A DNA stretch of 11,420 nucleotides from contig CAZMVD010000132.1 in NCBI GenBank assembly GCA_964569425.1, positions 1 through 11,420 of the forward strand, given 5' to 3'. This stretch comes from JACQXM01 sp964569425. GTDB lineage: Bacteria > Planctomycetota > Phycisphaerae > UBA1845. Below, in pieces: positions 1-6,319 of the stretch. Every line of letters begins with the position of its first letter. Within the stretch, counting starts at the first letter, position 1. Under the pieces are notes generated by a model, which saw nothing but the letters and a program-made list of their open reading frames with translations, was not told the DNA's origin and did not search any database. The position numbers and the translations under genes were made by a program.

Positions 1-961
1 GCCCGACGCAGGTTGGATCGTGATGCGGAGCGGCGGGGTCGTTGAAGGTGACCGAGCCGACTTCGCTCATGCCGTAGAGCTGGCCGATCGGCGCGCCGCA
101 ACGATCGGCGAAATGGTCGAAGACGGCGCGCGGCAAGTTGGCACCGGCTGAATAGAGGCAGCGAACGGCCGCGAACGAGGCAGGCTGGGTGGCGTTTTCC
201 GCCAGGAGCTCGAACATGGCGGGCACCCCCGGAAACACGGAAAATCGTCCTTCGGCGGCGGCGCGGTGGATACGCAATGTGTCAAATCGCTGGCACAGAA
301 GAACGCTGCACCCGGCATATAGCGGACCGAGAACCACGTTTTCGACGCCATAGCTATGACAACCCGGTGTCACGCCGAGAATCACATCGGCGGGTTCCAG
401 GCGCACGGCCCGGGCTACGTTGCGTGCGACCGCGTCCAACGCCCCCGCCTCGCGCACCACGATCTTCGGCAGGCCGGTGGTACCGGAACTCTGCAGATAA
501 AGCCTGGCACCGGTGCCGGTGAGTGCCTGGTCGAAGTCGAATCCGGCGTCGCCAGGCAAGTCAGTCCAGGGCGTCAGGGGCAGGGTGCGCAGCCCGATGG
601 CCGCGGCTGCCTGGCCGTGCGCTGCCGTGCCCAGCAGCGCTGCCGCCCGGGAGCGCCGGGCAGCGTTGTGCAGTTCCGCGGGTGGCGTGTGCGGATGCAC
701 CGGGAAGGCCGAGGCACCCGCTGCCAGGACTGCGAGCAGCGAAATGGGCAGCTCGATCTGGTTGGCGTAGGCGATCAGCACTACCGCCCGCGGTGGGAAC
801 TCGCGGCGAATTGCGTGCGCAAGGTCTGTCACGGCGGCGGCGAACCGGGCGAAATCGCAGGTACGATCGAACCCGCAGGCACCGTCGATCTCCCGCCATG
901 CCACCGAGTGCGGAGACGTTCGCACATGGCGGGACAGTTGCTGAAGTATTTCGAGGGTCAT
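1..961 (-). CDS. AMP-dependent acyl/aryl-CoA (or ACP) ligase, 3' end outside window
   Basis: The first 320 residues of an ANL-superfamily adenylating enzyme are visible, and the reading frame stays open to the left edge. The P-loop-like A3 motif SSGTTGLPK is at residues 158-166, the A4 region GCHSYG is around His202, and the A5 motif YGMSE is at 296-300. The C-terminal hinge and swivel domain are beyond the window. Such enzymes make an acyl-AMP from a carboxylic acid and ATP and pass the acyl group to CoA or a carrier protein. The start is the ATG at 959-961; only a weak GGAA precedes it. It lies 52 bases after the halogenase-like gene and is third in the chorismatase operon. From this context I infer that the substrate is a hydroxybenzoate made by the chorismatase, possibly halogenated. 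The family call is firm; the substrate is inferred and could instead be a fatty acid. Confidence 0.88.
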   Translation of the reverse strand, partial: MTLEILQQLSRHVRTSPHSVAWREIDGACGFDRTCDFARFAAAVTDLAHAIRREFPPRAVVLIAYANQIELPISLLAVLAAGASAFPVHPHTPPAELHNAARRSRAAALLGTAAHGQAAAAIGLRTLPLTPWTDLPGDAGFDFDQALTGTGARLYLQSSGTTGLPKIVVREAGALDAVARNVARAVRLEPADVILGVTPGCHSYGVENVVLGPLYAGCSVLLCQRFDTLRIHRAAAEGRFSVFPGVPAMFELLAENATQPASFAAVRCLYSAGANLPRAVFDHFADRCGAPIGQLYGMSEVGSVTFNDPAAPHHDPTCVG

Positions 962-1013
962 GCGACGGTTCCGCGCGTCGAGGCAGGTCGTTGCGTCCTT
1001 TGACGCCACTCGA

Positions 1014-2336
1014 TCAGGACGGCACCGGGATGGGCGGCACCGTTGAAGTCGATTCCGTGGAATCCTCGTCGAACAGGGAAAACCGTTTGTGTCGCTTCAC
1101 CAATGGCAGCCAACGGTTCATCGCGACCAGCCATTCGAACATCTTGAGCCGCCAACGCAGGGCGAAGCGCGGACGGGGAAAGATGTGTCCGGATAGTATG
1201 GAGATGATGGCGCGATGGACCGCGAGGGGACCGCTTCCGTAGAGGAACAGTTCGCGAAAGGAATGGTCGTAATACAGGGTGACGAGTCTGAAGAACACGG
1301 ACGAAGTATTGGACACCATACTCTGGTACTCGCGGCGAACGTGTTCGTGAGATGCGGTTCCATCAAGCAACTTTCTGATTCCGTCGGCCGCCTGAACCGC
1401 TCCCATCATGCCCAGGCAAATGCCCGTGGAGAAGATCGGGTCGAGGAAGACTGCGGCATCGCCTACCAGGAAGTAGCCCGGTCCGGCATAGGGTTTGCAC
1501 GAATAACTGAAGTCGGCGATCACATGGTTGGCCTGGGGAAACTGTGCACGGCGCGTCCGCTCGCGCATGAACGGACTGCGGGCGATGCCCCAGGCCAGCA
1601 TTTGCGCGGCGGGTACGTTGACCAGACGCGCGGCGTCGGCATTCATGACCAACCCGATGCTGGTACGGCGTTCGTCAATGGGGATGAGCCAGAACCACCC
1701 CTCGTCGCACATGGCGATGGTGGGGTAGCCCTCCTCGCGTCCGCAAAGCCGCTCCACGTTTTCGAAATGGCCGAAGTAGGCCACTTTGCGATGTCCTTCG
1801 AACACCCGCCGCGTCCCCAGTTGCCTGCCCAGGAACGCCCCCTGTCCGCTGGCATCGATGAGATATCGGGCGGAGAGTCTTTCGCCGTTGTCGGTTTCTA
1901 CTTCGATATGGCCGTCTTCCAGTGCGAGCACCTGGCGAATACCGGTGTCCTGGCGGACCTGGGCGCCGGCACGTAGCGCCTCCTCCAAGAGCATCTGGTC
2001 GAAAGGGGCGCGCTCGATGTTGAAGGTCTCATTGGTTGTGCCGTCCAGTGCGGCGTCAAAGCAGAAGCGTATGGCGGCGCTGCCATTGCCCATGGCGAAC
2101 TCGCCGCCGAACTTGGGCATGTGCGCCAACTGCCGCAGGGAGGGCTCCAGCCCGAGTTCCTGGATCAGCGTGAAGTTTCGCGGCAGGAACGACTCGCCCA
2201 CGTGAAAACGCGGGAAGCGTGTTTTCTCTACCACCAGCGCGGAAATCCCGGCGCGGGCGAGAGCGAGGGCGGTCGTCGAGCCGGTGGGTCCGCCACCAAT
2301 AATCAGCACGTCACAGGTCCGTCGGTCGGCGATCAT
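1014..2336 (-). CDS. Flavin-dependent halogenase-like FAD oxidoreductase
   Basis: A 440-residue FAD protein. The N-terminal dinucleotide-binding motif GGGPTG is at 14-19 and the HVGESFLP segment at 45-52. A lysine in MPKFGG (Lys75) sits where flavin-dependent halogenases carry the lysine that handles hypohalous acid. The halogenase signature WxWxIP is intact as WFWLIP (214-219). A second FAD motif, GDAAVFLDP, is at 292-300 and is followed by FSTG. Plain monooxygenases of this fold normally lack the WxWxIP and lysine pair, so I favour halogenation of an aromatic carrier-bound or free substrate; dehydrogenase or reductase relatives remain possible. The start chosen is the ATG at 2334-2336, which follows GGGAGGAG closely. 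An in-frame ATG at 2352-2354 has no ribosome site and would add 6 residues. It is 64 bases downstream of the chorismatase gene, on the same strand. Confidence 0.85.
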   Translation of the reverse strand: MIADRRTCDVLIIGGGPTGSTTALALARAGISALVVEKTRFPRFHVGESFLPRNFTLIQELGLEPSLRQLAHMPKFGGEFAMGNGSAAIRFCFDAALDGTTNETFNIERAPFDQMLLEEALRAGAQVRQDTGIRQVLALEDGHIEVETDNGERLSARYLIDASGQGAFLGRQLGTRRVFEGHRKVAYFGHFENVERLCGREEGYPTIAMCDEGWFWLIPIDERRTSIGLVMNADAARLVNVPAAQMLAWGIARSPFMRERTRRAQFPQANHVIADFSYSCKPYAGPGYFLVGDAAVFLDPIFSTGICLGMMGAVQAADGIRKLLDGTASHEHVRREYQSMVSNTSSVFFRLVTLYYDHSFRELFLYGSGPLAVHRAIISILSGHIFPRPRFALRWRLKMFEWLVAMNRWLPLVKRHKRFSLFDEDSTESTSTVPPIPVPS

Positions 2337-2400
2337 ACTCCTCCCGCGATCCATGGCTTTACCAGGCGTTTCGTCCTACTGAACATCTGATCGGGAACCT

Positions 2401-3357
2401 TCAGTCTTTGGAAAGCCACCTGGTTCCCTCGATCTCAATCAACAATTCGGGGCGGCAGATGTCCGCGCGACAGTATTCCACCGGGATTCCCTCGGGCACC
2501 TGGCTGGCAACCAACCGACCGACCGTCCCGCGGTCCTCGGCCCGACGATAATAAACGCGCAGGTCGCGAAGGGGAACCGCACTCGTTGAAACAGCATCCG
2601 GTAGAGAATCGGTCGCGACGCCTGTTCGCACCAGGGCGGCGTGAACCACCGCACGCAGGTTGGCGAAGGTCTCGCTTGTTTGCGCTTCAAGTTGGCGTTC
2701 GTGCAGCGATTCCTCCCCGCAAACGCTTGCGGTGCCGCCGATCAGCAGGAGTTGCCCATAAGGTTCGTGCACCAGCGTGGCGCGGGCGAAGCAAGGGGGC
2801 AACGGTCCAAACCGATGCGAATAGCGAAAGGAAGGGTGCTGTCGAGGATTGTGAACTTGTATTCCCGGCACGGCGCGGGCGAGGCCGTGGATGACCAGAT
2901 CGGAGCCGTGGTAACCGATGCCCGTAGCGGTGGGGACGGCCCGATCAAATGACGCCGCGCCGCCGTACCATGATTCGAATGCCGCATGTCGGCCGGCATT
3001 AAACAACATGTATCGATCTATTCCGGGTGCGTCCAGACGGTGGATATCAGGAATGAAGTTCCAGAAGCGGACAAAGTGGGGCGTGCCGCAGTCGTGTGCG
3101 ACGGCGGATAGCGCCTGGTAAGCTGACAGCGTGGCGCAGCGGAAGGCATCTCCTGAGAGCTCATCGGCGTGGCGAATTGCTGTCGAGCAAAGCGTCCACC
3201 CGTTGCGACGGCGAATCTGTACCGGAGAGTCTGCCGGCTCCGCGGCTGGCGCGTCGTCTCCTGCGCCGACCAGCTCGATGACCCAGTGAGGCAGCGAGAG
3301 AACCTCCGCGCCAGCGAAGCGGGGTAGATCCTCAATCACTGTCCGTCTGGCGTTCAT
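2401..3357 (-). CDS. Chorismatase, FkbO/Hyg5/XanB2 family
   Basis: A 318-residue protein with the hallmarks of chorismatases: RFWNFIPDI at 97-105, DRYMLFNAGRHAAF at 114-127, GGTASVCGEES at 207-217, and a C-terminal CRPELLIEIEG block at 301-311. These enzymes split chorismate into pyruvate plus either a dihydroxycyclohexadiene acid (FkbO type), 3-hydroxybenzoate (Hyg5 type) or a 3-/4-hydroxybenzoate mixture (XanB2 type). Cys301 and Glu308 have the same 7-residue spacing as Hyg5 Cys327 and catalytic Glu334 (numbering from memory), which argues for a hydroxybenzoate product. No signal peptide or membrane segment is seen. It is the first gene of a leftward operon with a halogenase-like enzyme and an AMP-ligase, which fits supply of an aromatic starter acid as in xanthomonadin synthesis. 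The start ATG has only a weak AGG upstream. Older annotations may call this family pteridine-dependent deoxygenase. Confidence 0.88.
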   Translation of the reverse strand: MNARRTVIEDLPRFAGAEVLSLPHWVIELVGAGDDAPAAEPADSPVQIRRRNGWTLCSTAIRHADELSGDAFRCATLSAYQALSAVAHDCGTPHFVRFWNFIPDIHRLDAPGIDRYMLFNAGRHAAFESWYGGAASFDRAVPTATGIGYHGSDLVIHGLARAVPGIQVHNPRQHPSFRYSHRFGPLPPCFARATLVHEPYGQLLLIGGTASVCGEESLHERQLEAQTSETFANLRAVVHAALVRTGVATDSLPDAVSTSAVPLRDLRVYYRRAEDRGTVGRLVASQVPEGIPVEYCRADICRPELLIEIEGTRWLSKD

Positions 3358-3488
3358 GGGTACAGCCTACCGCAAACTGCCGCGAGCGGTAAGCGACTTG
3401 TCCAAGCGGAATTACGCCACACCCTGGGGCGAACTGCGAATGGCAAGACGGGCGGTGAGGCCCGGTGGCACGGCCATGGGTTCGATGA

Positions 3489-3716
3489 TCAGGGGAAAGC
3501 CAAACCGCCGAGCAGCAGGCTGAGGAGGGCGGATTCTACAAAGCTGAGGAACACGGGAGTCAAACCCGTAGCGCAGCCCACGGCCTGAAACAGGAACCCG
3601 CCGGTGGCGGCCAGCGCGGCGATTCGTGCCGCACGCCCCCTGAATGTAAGCGTCCGGTTCACCGCCTGGCCAAGCGGCTGGAGGTGCCGATCGGTATTCA
3701 GCCAACAGCGGCGCAT
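3489..3716 (-). CDS. Small hypothetical exported or membrane protein
   Basis: I do not recognise this 75-residue protein. A basic stretch (RTLTFRGRAARIAAL) leads into a hydrophobic run ending FLFQAVGC, which looks like a signal peptide and could even be a weak lipobox with Cys48. The remainder is short and strongly hydrophobic (PVFLSFVESALLSLLLGG), suggesting membrane contact. The ATG at 3714-3716 follows AAAGGG with tight spacing. A GTG at 3660-3662 would give a more usual signal-peptide length (57 residues) but has a poor ribosome site. It begins 18 bases after the 92-residue exported protein ends, so the two are probably co-transcribed. A longer open frame across 3412-3888 in another register has no protein-like features. 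Confidence 0.5.
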   Translation of the reverse strand: MRRCWLNTDRHLQPLGQAVNRTLTFRGRAARIAALAATGGFLFQAVGCATGLTPVFLSFVESALLSLLLGGLAFP

Positions 3717-3734
3717 TGACCCTTTCGCGGACGG

Positions 3735-4013
3735 TTACGGACAAATGTCGCGGATGGTACCCAAGGGCTGTTGGCCCGTGCCGCAACCGCCGGGGACGGT
3801 GCACGCCGGATCGACACAATAGTCGCCGATCTCCGCGGCATTGGCCTCGAAGCTGCCCGGCGTACAGTTGGCCAGGATTGTGCCGCAAGGATCGAAGTAA
3901 CGGGTGAAGTTGATCAAACGGTTATCGCAGGACTCGACAAACCCGAATTGGGCCACCGCGCCGATGGCCAACGCTGCCAGAACCGTGCTCCGTCGCCGAA
4001 ATTGCCGTTTCAT
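3735..4013 (-). CDS. Small secreted Cys-rich protein (paralogue of 4121-4384)
   Basis: A 92-residue protein with a clear signal peptide: MKRQFRRRS, then a hydrophobic core to about residue 28 just before SCDN. The mature part of about 65 residues has seven Cys and the order C-x(5)-C-x(2)-GSF ... VDPAC ... DICP at the very end. The neighbour at 4121-4384 shows a similar order (C-x(3)-C-x(2)-GAF ... VDPC ... DCP), so the two look like diverged paralogues. GAGG stands upstream of the ATG. It probably acts outside the cytoplasmic membrane with disulphides. I cannot name a function and recognise no domain. It sits between two other tiny exported proteins on the same strand. Confidence 0.7.
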   Translation of the reverse strand: MKRQFRRRSTVLAALAIGAVAQFGFVESCDNRLINFTRYFDPCGTILANCTPGSFEANAAEIGDYCVDPACTVPGGCGTGQQPLGTIRDICP

Positions 4014-4120
4014 GTTTCGCCTCGCAGAAGCCTGTTCCCCCGGGAATCAACCCGCCGTTACCAGTGAAAGTCCGGTTCGTGGCGGCGCGATCCAGTCATC
4101 GTCTTACCGATAGTGATTGC

Positions 4121-4384
4121 TCACGGTCCCTGGTTGGTCGGACAATCGGTGAAGAACGGAAGCGCGTTCTGCCCTTCGTTCGTCTGGTTGCCGCTGCCAA
4201 CGCCCGAACAAGGATCCACCGTGCCGCCGAATGCGCCGTTCTGGCAATCAAAAATAAAGCACATATCGGCGGCGACCAGCAACGACCGGCCGGTGAAACT
4301 GGTGCAGGAGGTTGCCGGGCCGGAAAGGAGGACGCCCATCCCTCCCAGCAACCCCAACACTGTCAATGCTCGTTTTGATCGCAT
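4121..4384 (-). CDS. Small secreted Cys-rich protein (paralogue of 3735-4013)
   Basis: An 87-residue protein. The signal peptide is MRSKRALTVLGLLGGMGVLLSG up to about residue 25. The mature part begins near SCTSF and holds Cys pairs in CFIFDC, a GAFGGTVDPC segment and FFTDCP near the C-terminus. The frame is open much further upstream (to 4678), but the ATG at 4382-4384 is preceded by GGGGAG at good spacing and directly starts a classic signal peptide, so the longer version is rejected. A strong minus-strand promoter candidate lies about 100 bases upstream. Function unknown; no recognised domain. This is the first of three tiny exported proteins. Confidence 0.72.
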   Translation of the reverse strand: MRSKRALTVLGLLGGMGVLLSGPATSCTSFTGRSLLVAADMCFIFDCQNGAFGGTVDPCSGVGSGNQTNEGQNALPFFTDCPTNQGP

Positions 4385-4481
4385 GAATGGTCTCCCCGTT
4401 GGGTGAAACTCGACGGCATTGCGCCCTGCGTAGAAGGGCCGCAAGACATTCCGTTGCCCTGACTCCCTGCCACATGGCGGC

Positions 4482-4510
4482 AGTATACGCCCGCCCTGAA
4501 CCACTGGCAA
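4482..4510 (-). promoter_or_regulatory. Sigma70-type promoter for the small exported proteins
   Basis: Read on the minus strand: TTGCCA, a 17-base spacer, then TATACT. Each box matches consensus at five of six positions. It would start transcription near 4475 and leave a leader of about 90 bases before the ATG at 4384. Its position just past the mtnA end and its hairpin suggests that the small-protein genes form their own unit. Confidence 0.6.
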
Positions 4511-4521
4511 GCAAGGTAAGC

Positions 4522-4563
4522 CTCGGGGTGCGAAACGGCTCAGGTTTAGCCGAGCAGCCCGAG
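4522..4563 (-). terminator. Imperfect hairpin downstream of mtnA, possible terminator
   Basis: CTCGGG (4522-4527) pairs with CCCGAG (4558-4563), TGC (4529-4531) with GCA (4554-4556), and CGGCT (4536-4540) with AGCCG (4548-4552), with small mismatches between. It begins 32 bases after the mtnA stop. There is no U-tract on the minus strand after it, so it may only mark the mRNA end or slow polymerase. Intrinsic termination is uncertain. Confidence 0.35.
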
Positions 4564-4595
4564 TTGCCTCCACGCCAAGGAGATTATCGACATGT

Positions 4596-5684
4596 TCAGG
4601 TGTCTCCGCAAGGCGGGACCGGCCCGGACGAAAGGGCGCAGGCGATATTCTCCCCGGTGACCGGCTCAATGCGTCCACGATCAGTGATGATCGCCCGGAT
4701 GAGCCGGGCGGGCGTCACATCAAAGGCCGGTGTGTAACAGGGCACCTGCGGCGGCGCAGTGGGCGTGCCGAAGCCGCGGCGGATTTCGTCGGGATCGCGG
4801 TATTCGATGGGAATGGCGTCGCCGTCGGGTGCGCTCCGATCGAAGGTGCTGGTGGGCGCTGCGACATAGAACGGGATTCCGTGCTCGGCTGCCAGAATGG
4901 CCAAGGCGTAAGTGCCGATCTTATTGGCGGTGTCGCCGTTGGCTGCAATCCGGTCGGCACCGGTGATTACCAGATCGACCTTGCGTTCGCGCATGAGTGA
5001 CGCAGCCATGCTGTCACAGAGTAACGTGACGTCGATGCCCGCCTGTTGCAATTCCCAAGCGGTCAGGCGTGCCCCCTGGAGGAGCGGGCGGGTCTCGCAG
5101 GCGTAGGCCCGGAACGTACGCCCCTGTTCATGGGCAGTATAGAGCGGTGCCAGGGCGGTACCGTATTCGGCAGTTGCGAGACTTCCGGCATTGCAATGGG
5201 TGAGTACGCCCGCACCTTGATGGACCAACGCTGCGCCGTGCCGCCCGATGGCACGACACATGGCGGCGTCTTCATCGCGCAAGGTCTTGGCTTCTTGCAG
5301 GAGTGTTTCGAGAAGCCGGTCGCCATCGATGCCCGCGGCTTGTGCCTGATGGGCGAAATGGGTCATGCGCTGCAGCGCCCATACCAGGTTGACCGCGGTG
5401 GGCCGGGCGCCGGCCAGATAGTTGGTCAGTTCCTTCAGCCGGGTCATGATGTCGGCGGCTTCGCCGGCGGCGCTCCTTCGTAGGCCGAGAACCACGCCGA
5501 ATGCGGCGGCGATTCCGATGGCCGGTGCTCCGCGCACGCTCAGCCGGCGAATGGCCTCCCACATCGTTCGTTCGTCGTCGATGCGCAGCATCACGAGTTG
5601 GCCGGGCAATTTCGTCTGATCGATCAGCGAAACGTGCCCGTCGAGGGCGCCGACCCACTCGATGGTGCGCGGGGGCAGGGGCAT
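4596..5684 (-). CDS. mtnA: S-methyl-5-thioribose-1-phosphate isomerase
   Basis: This enzyme converts 5-methylthioribose 1-phosphate to 5-methylthioribulose 1-phosphate in the cytosolic methionine salvage pathway. The 362-residue length is normal for MtnA. The phosphate-binding RGAP is at 51-54, the catalytic Cys in THCNAG is Cys164, and the catalytic Asp in TGADRIAANGD is Asp244, followed by NKIGTY (254-259). The Cys and Asp pair separates it from eIF2B subunits. The start ATG lies 2 bases after the purE stop, so translation is probably coupled and both belong to one operon. No other salvage gene is seen in the window. The call is secure. Confidence 0.95.
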   Translation of the reverse strand: MPLPPRTIEWVGALDGHVSLIDQTKLPGQLVMLRIDDERTMWEAIRRLSVRGAPAIGIAAAFGVVLGLRRSAAGEAADIMTRLKELTNYLAGARPTAVNLVWALQRMTHFAHQAQAAGIDGDRLLETLLQEAKTLRDEDAAMCRAIGRHGAALVHQGAGVLTHCNAGSLATAEYGTALAPLYTAHEQGRTFRAYACETRPLLQGARLTAWELQQAGIDVTLLCDSMAASLMRERKVDLVITGADRIAANGDTANKIGTYALAILAAEHGIPFYVAAPTSTFDRSAPDGDAIPIEYRDPDEIRRGFGTPTAPPQVPCYTPAFDVTPARLIRAIITDRGRIEPVTGENIACALSSGPVPPCGDT

Positions 5685-5686
5685 GG

Positions 5687-6193
5687 TTATCGGCCCCGCT
5701 TTTCCTGGAGCGCCCGGTTGCGCACGGCCACCTGATCCACCTGTTGGGTCTTGAACGCTTTGTAGCGCTCCGCCAGGCTGGGATCGTGCCGTGCGACAAT
5801 CTGGACGGCGAGGAGGGCGGCGTTTACCGCGCCGGCGTCGCCCAGACTGACCACGGCGACGGGGATTCCGGGCGGCATTTGGACGGTGGATAGTAGGGCA
5901 TCGAGCCCCTGGAGTGAGCTGTTGGTGAGCGGCACGCCGATCACCGGCAGGCAGGTATGCGCCGCCACCGCGCCCGCCAGGGCATTGGACATGCCAGCGG
6001 CGGCGATGATCACCTGCAAGCCGTCCGCTTCGGCGCCGTGGGCAAAAGCCGCGACGCGCTGCGGGTTGCGGTGGGCGCTCATGACCTCGACGAGCGGCTC
6101 TTCGCCGAACTCGCGCAATCGGTTAACGCATTTTTCCATCGTGGACCAGTCCGAGTCACTTCCGAACACGACGGCGATTCTGGGTGTGGGCAT
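5687..6193 (-). CDS. purE: PurE, N5-carboxyaminoimidazole ribonucleotide mutase (atypical loop)
   Basis: A 168-residue PurE that forms carboxyaminoimidazole ribonucleotide in purine synthesis. GSDSDW is at 11-16 and the catalytic His is in SAHRNP (His41). The GLDALLSTVQMPPGIPV block (97-112) and AGAVNAALLA are typical of class I. However, the class I loop AGGAAHLPG is replaced by AGMSNALAG (66-74), so the second conserved His (E. coli His75) is an Ala. The SNAL segment resembles class II PurE, which carboxylates AIR directly with CO2. No purK lies beside it. The start chosen is the ATG at 6191-6193, with AAGGGA about 9 bases upstream; a TTG two codons earlier is too close to that site. It is followed by mtnA after 2 bases and is divergent from nadA. 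Confidence 0.92.
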   Translation of the reverse strand: MPTPRIAVVFGSDSDWSTMEKCVNRLREFGEEPLVEVMSAHRNPQRVAAFAHGAEADGLQVIIAAAGMSNALAGAVAAHTCLPVIGVPLTNSSLQGLDALLSTVQMPPGIPVAVVSLGDAGAVNAALLAVQIVARHDPSLAERYKAFKTQQVDQVAVRNRALQEKRGR

Positions 6194-6222
6194 GGTCAAC
6201 AGTTCCCTTGTCTAAAGTCTCG

Positions 6223-6244
6223 CACGGACCAACACAGGTCCGTG
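6223..6244. repeat. Perfect 8-bp inverted repeat between purE and nadA
   Basis: CACGGACC (6223-6230) and GGTCCGTG (6237-6244) flank a 6-base loop, AACACA. It sits upstream of both divergent genes: inside the probable purE leader on the minus strand, and about 10 bases before the -35 box of nadA on the plus strand. It could be a hairpin in the purE leader or an operator. I recognise no known regulator site. Confidence 0.5.
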
Positions 6245-6252
6245 GCACGCTT

Positions 6253-6281
6253 TTGCCGATGCAAATGCGTGGCACTATAAT
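6253..6281 (+). promoter_or_regulatory. Sigma70-type promoter of nadA
   Basis: TTGCCG (6253-6258), an exact 17-base spacer, then a perfect TATAAT (6276-6281). The expected start of transcription is near 6288, giving a leader of about 30 bases before the nadA ATG. The copy of CGTGGCAC at 6268-6275 abuts the -10 box, and the same octamer occurs at 6241-6248, so a repressor could act here. Confidence 0.75.
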
Positions 6282-6319
6282 GAAAAGCGTTCGACGGTCT
6301 TTAATGTACGGGAATTACC

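Noticed and set aside
356..1003. Long plus-strand open frames across 277-1242
   Set aside because: They lie opposite the AMP-ligase gene, which shows complete A3 and A5 motifs on the minus strand; the plus-strand products are Arg/Gly/Pro-rich and have no domain features, as expected of GC-rich antisense frames.
1215..1976. 253-codon plus-strand open frame inside the halogenase-like gene
   Set aside because: The minus-strand reading has FAD and halogenase motifs; the plus-strand product has none.
3412..3888. 158-codon minus-strand frame overlapping the two small exported proteins
   Set aside because: Its product is low-complexity Arg/Pro-rich, lacks a signal peptide or ribosome site, and conflicts with two frames that have signal peptides.
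4385..4678. N-terminal extension of the 87-residue secreted protein
   Set aside because: It would overlap the mtnA 3' end and bury the signal peptide; the internal ATG has a good GGGGAG site.
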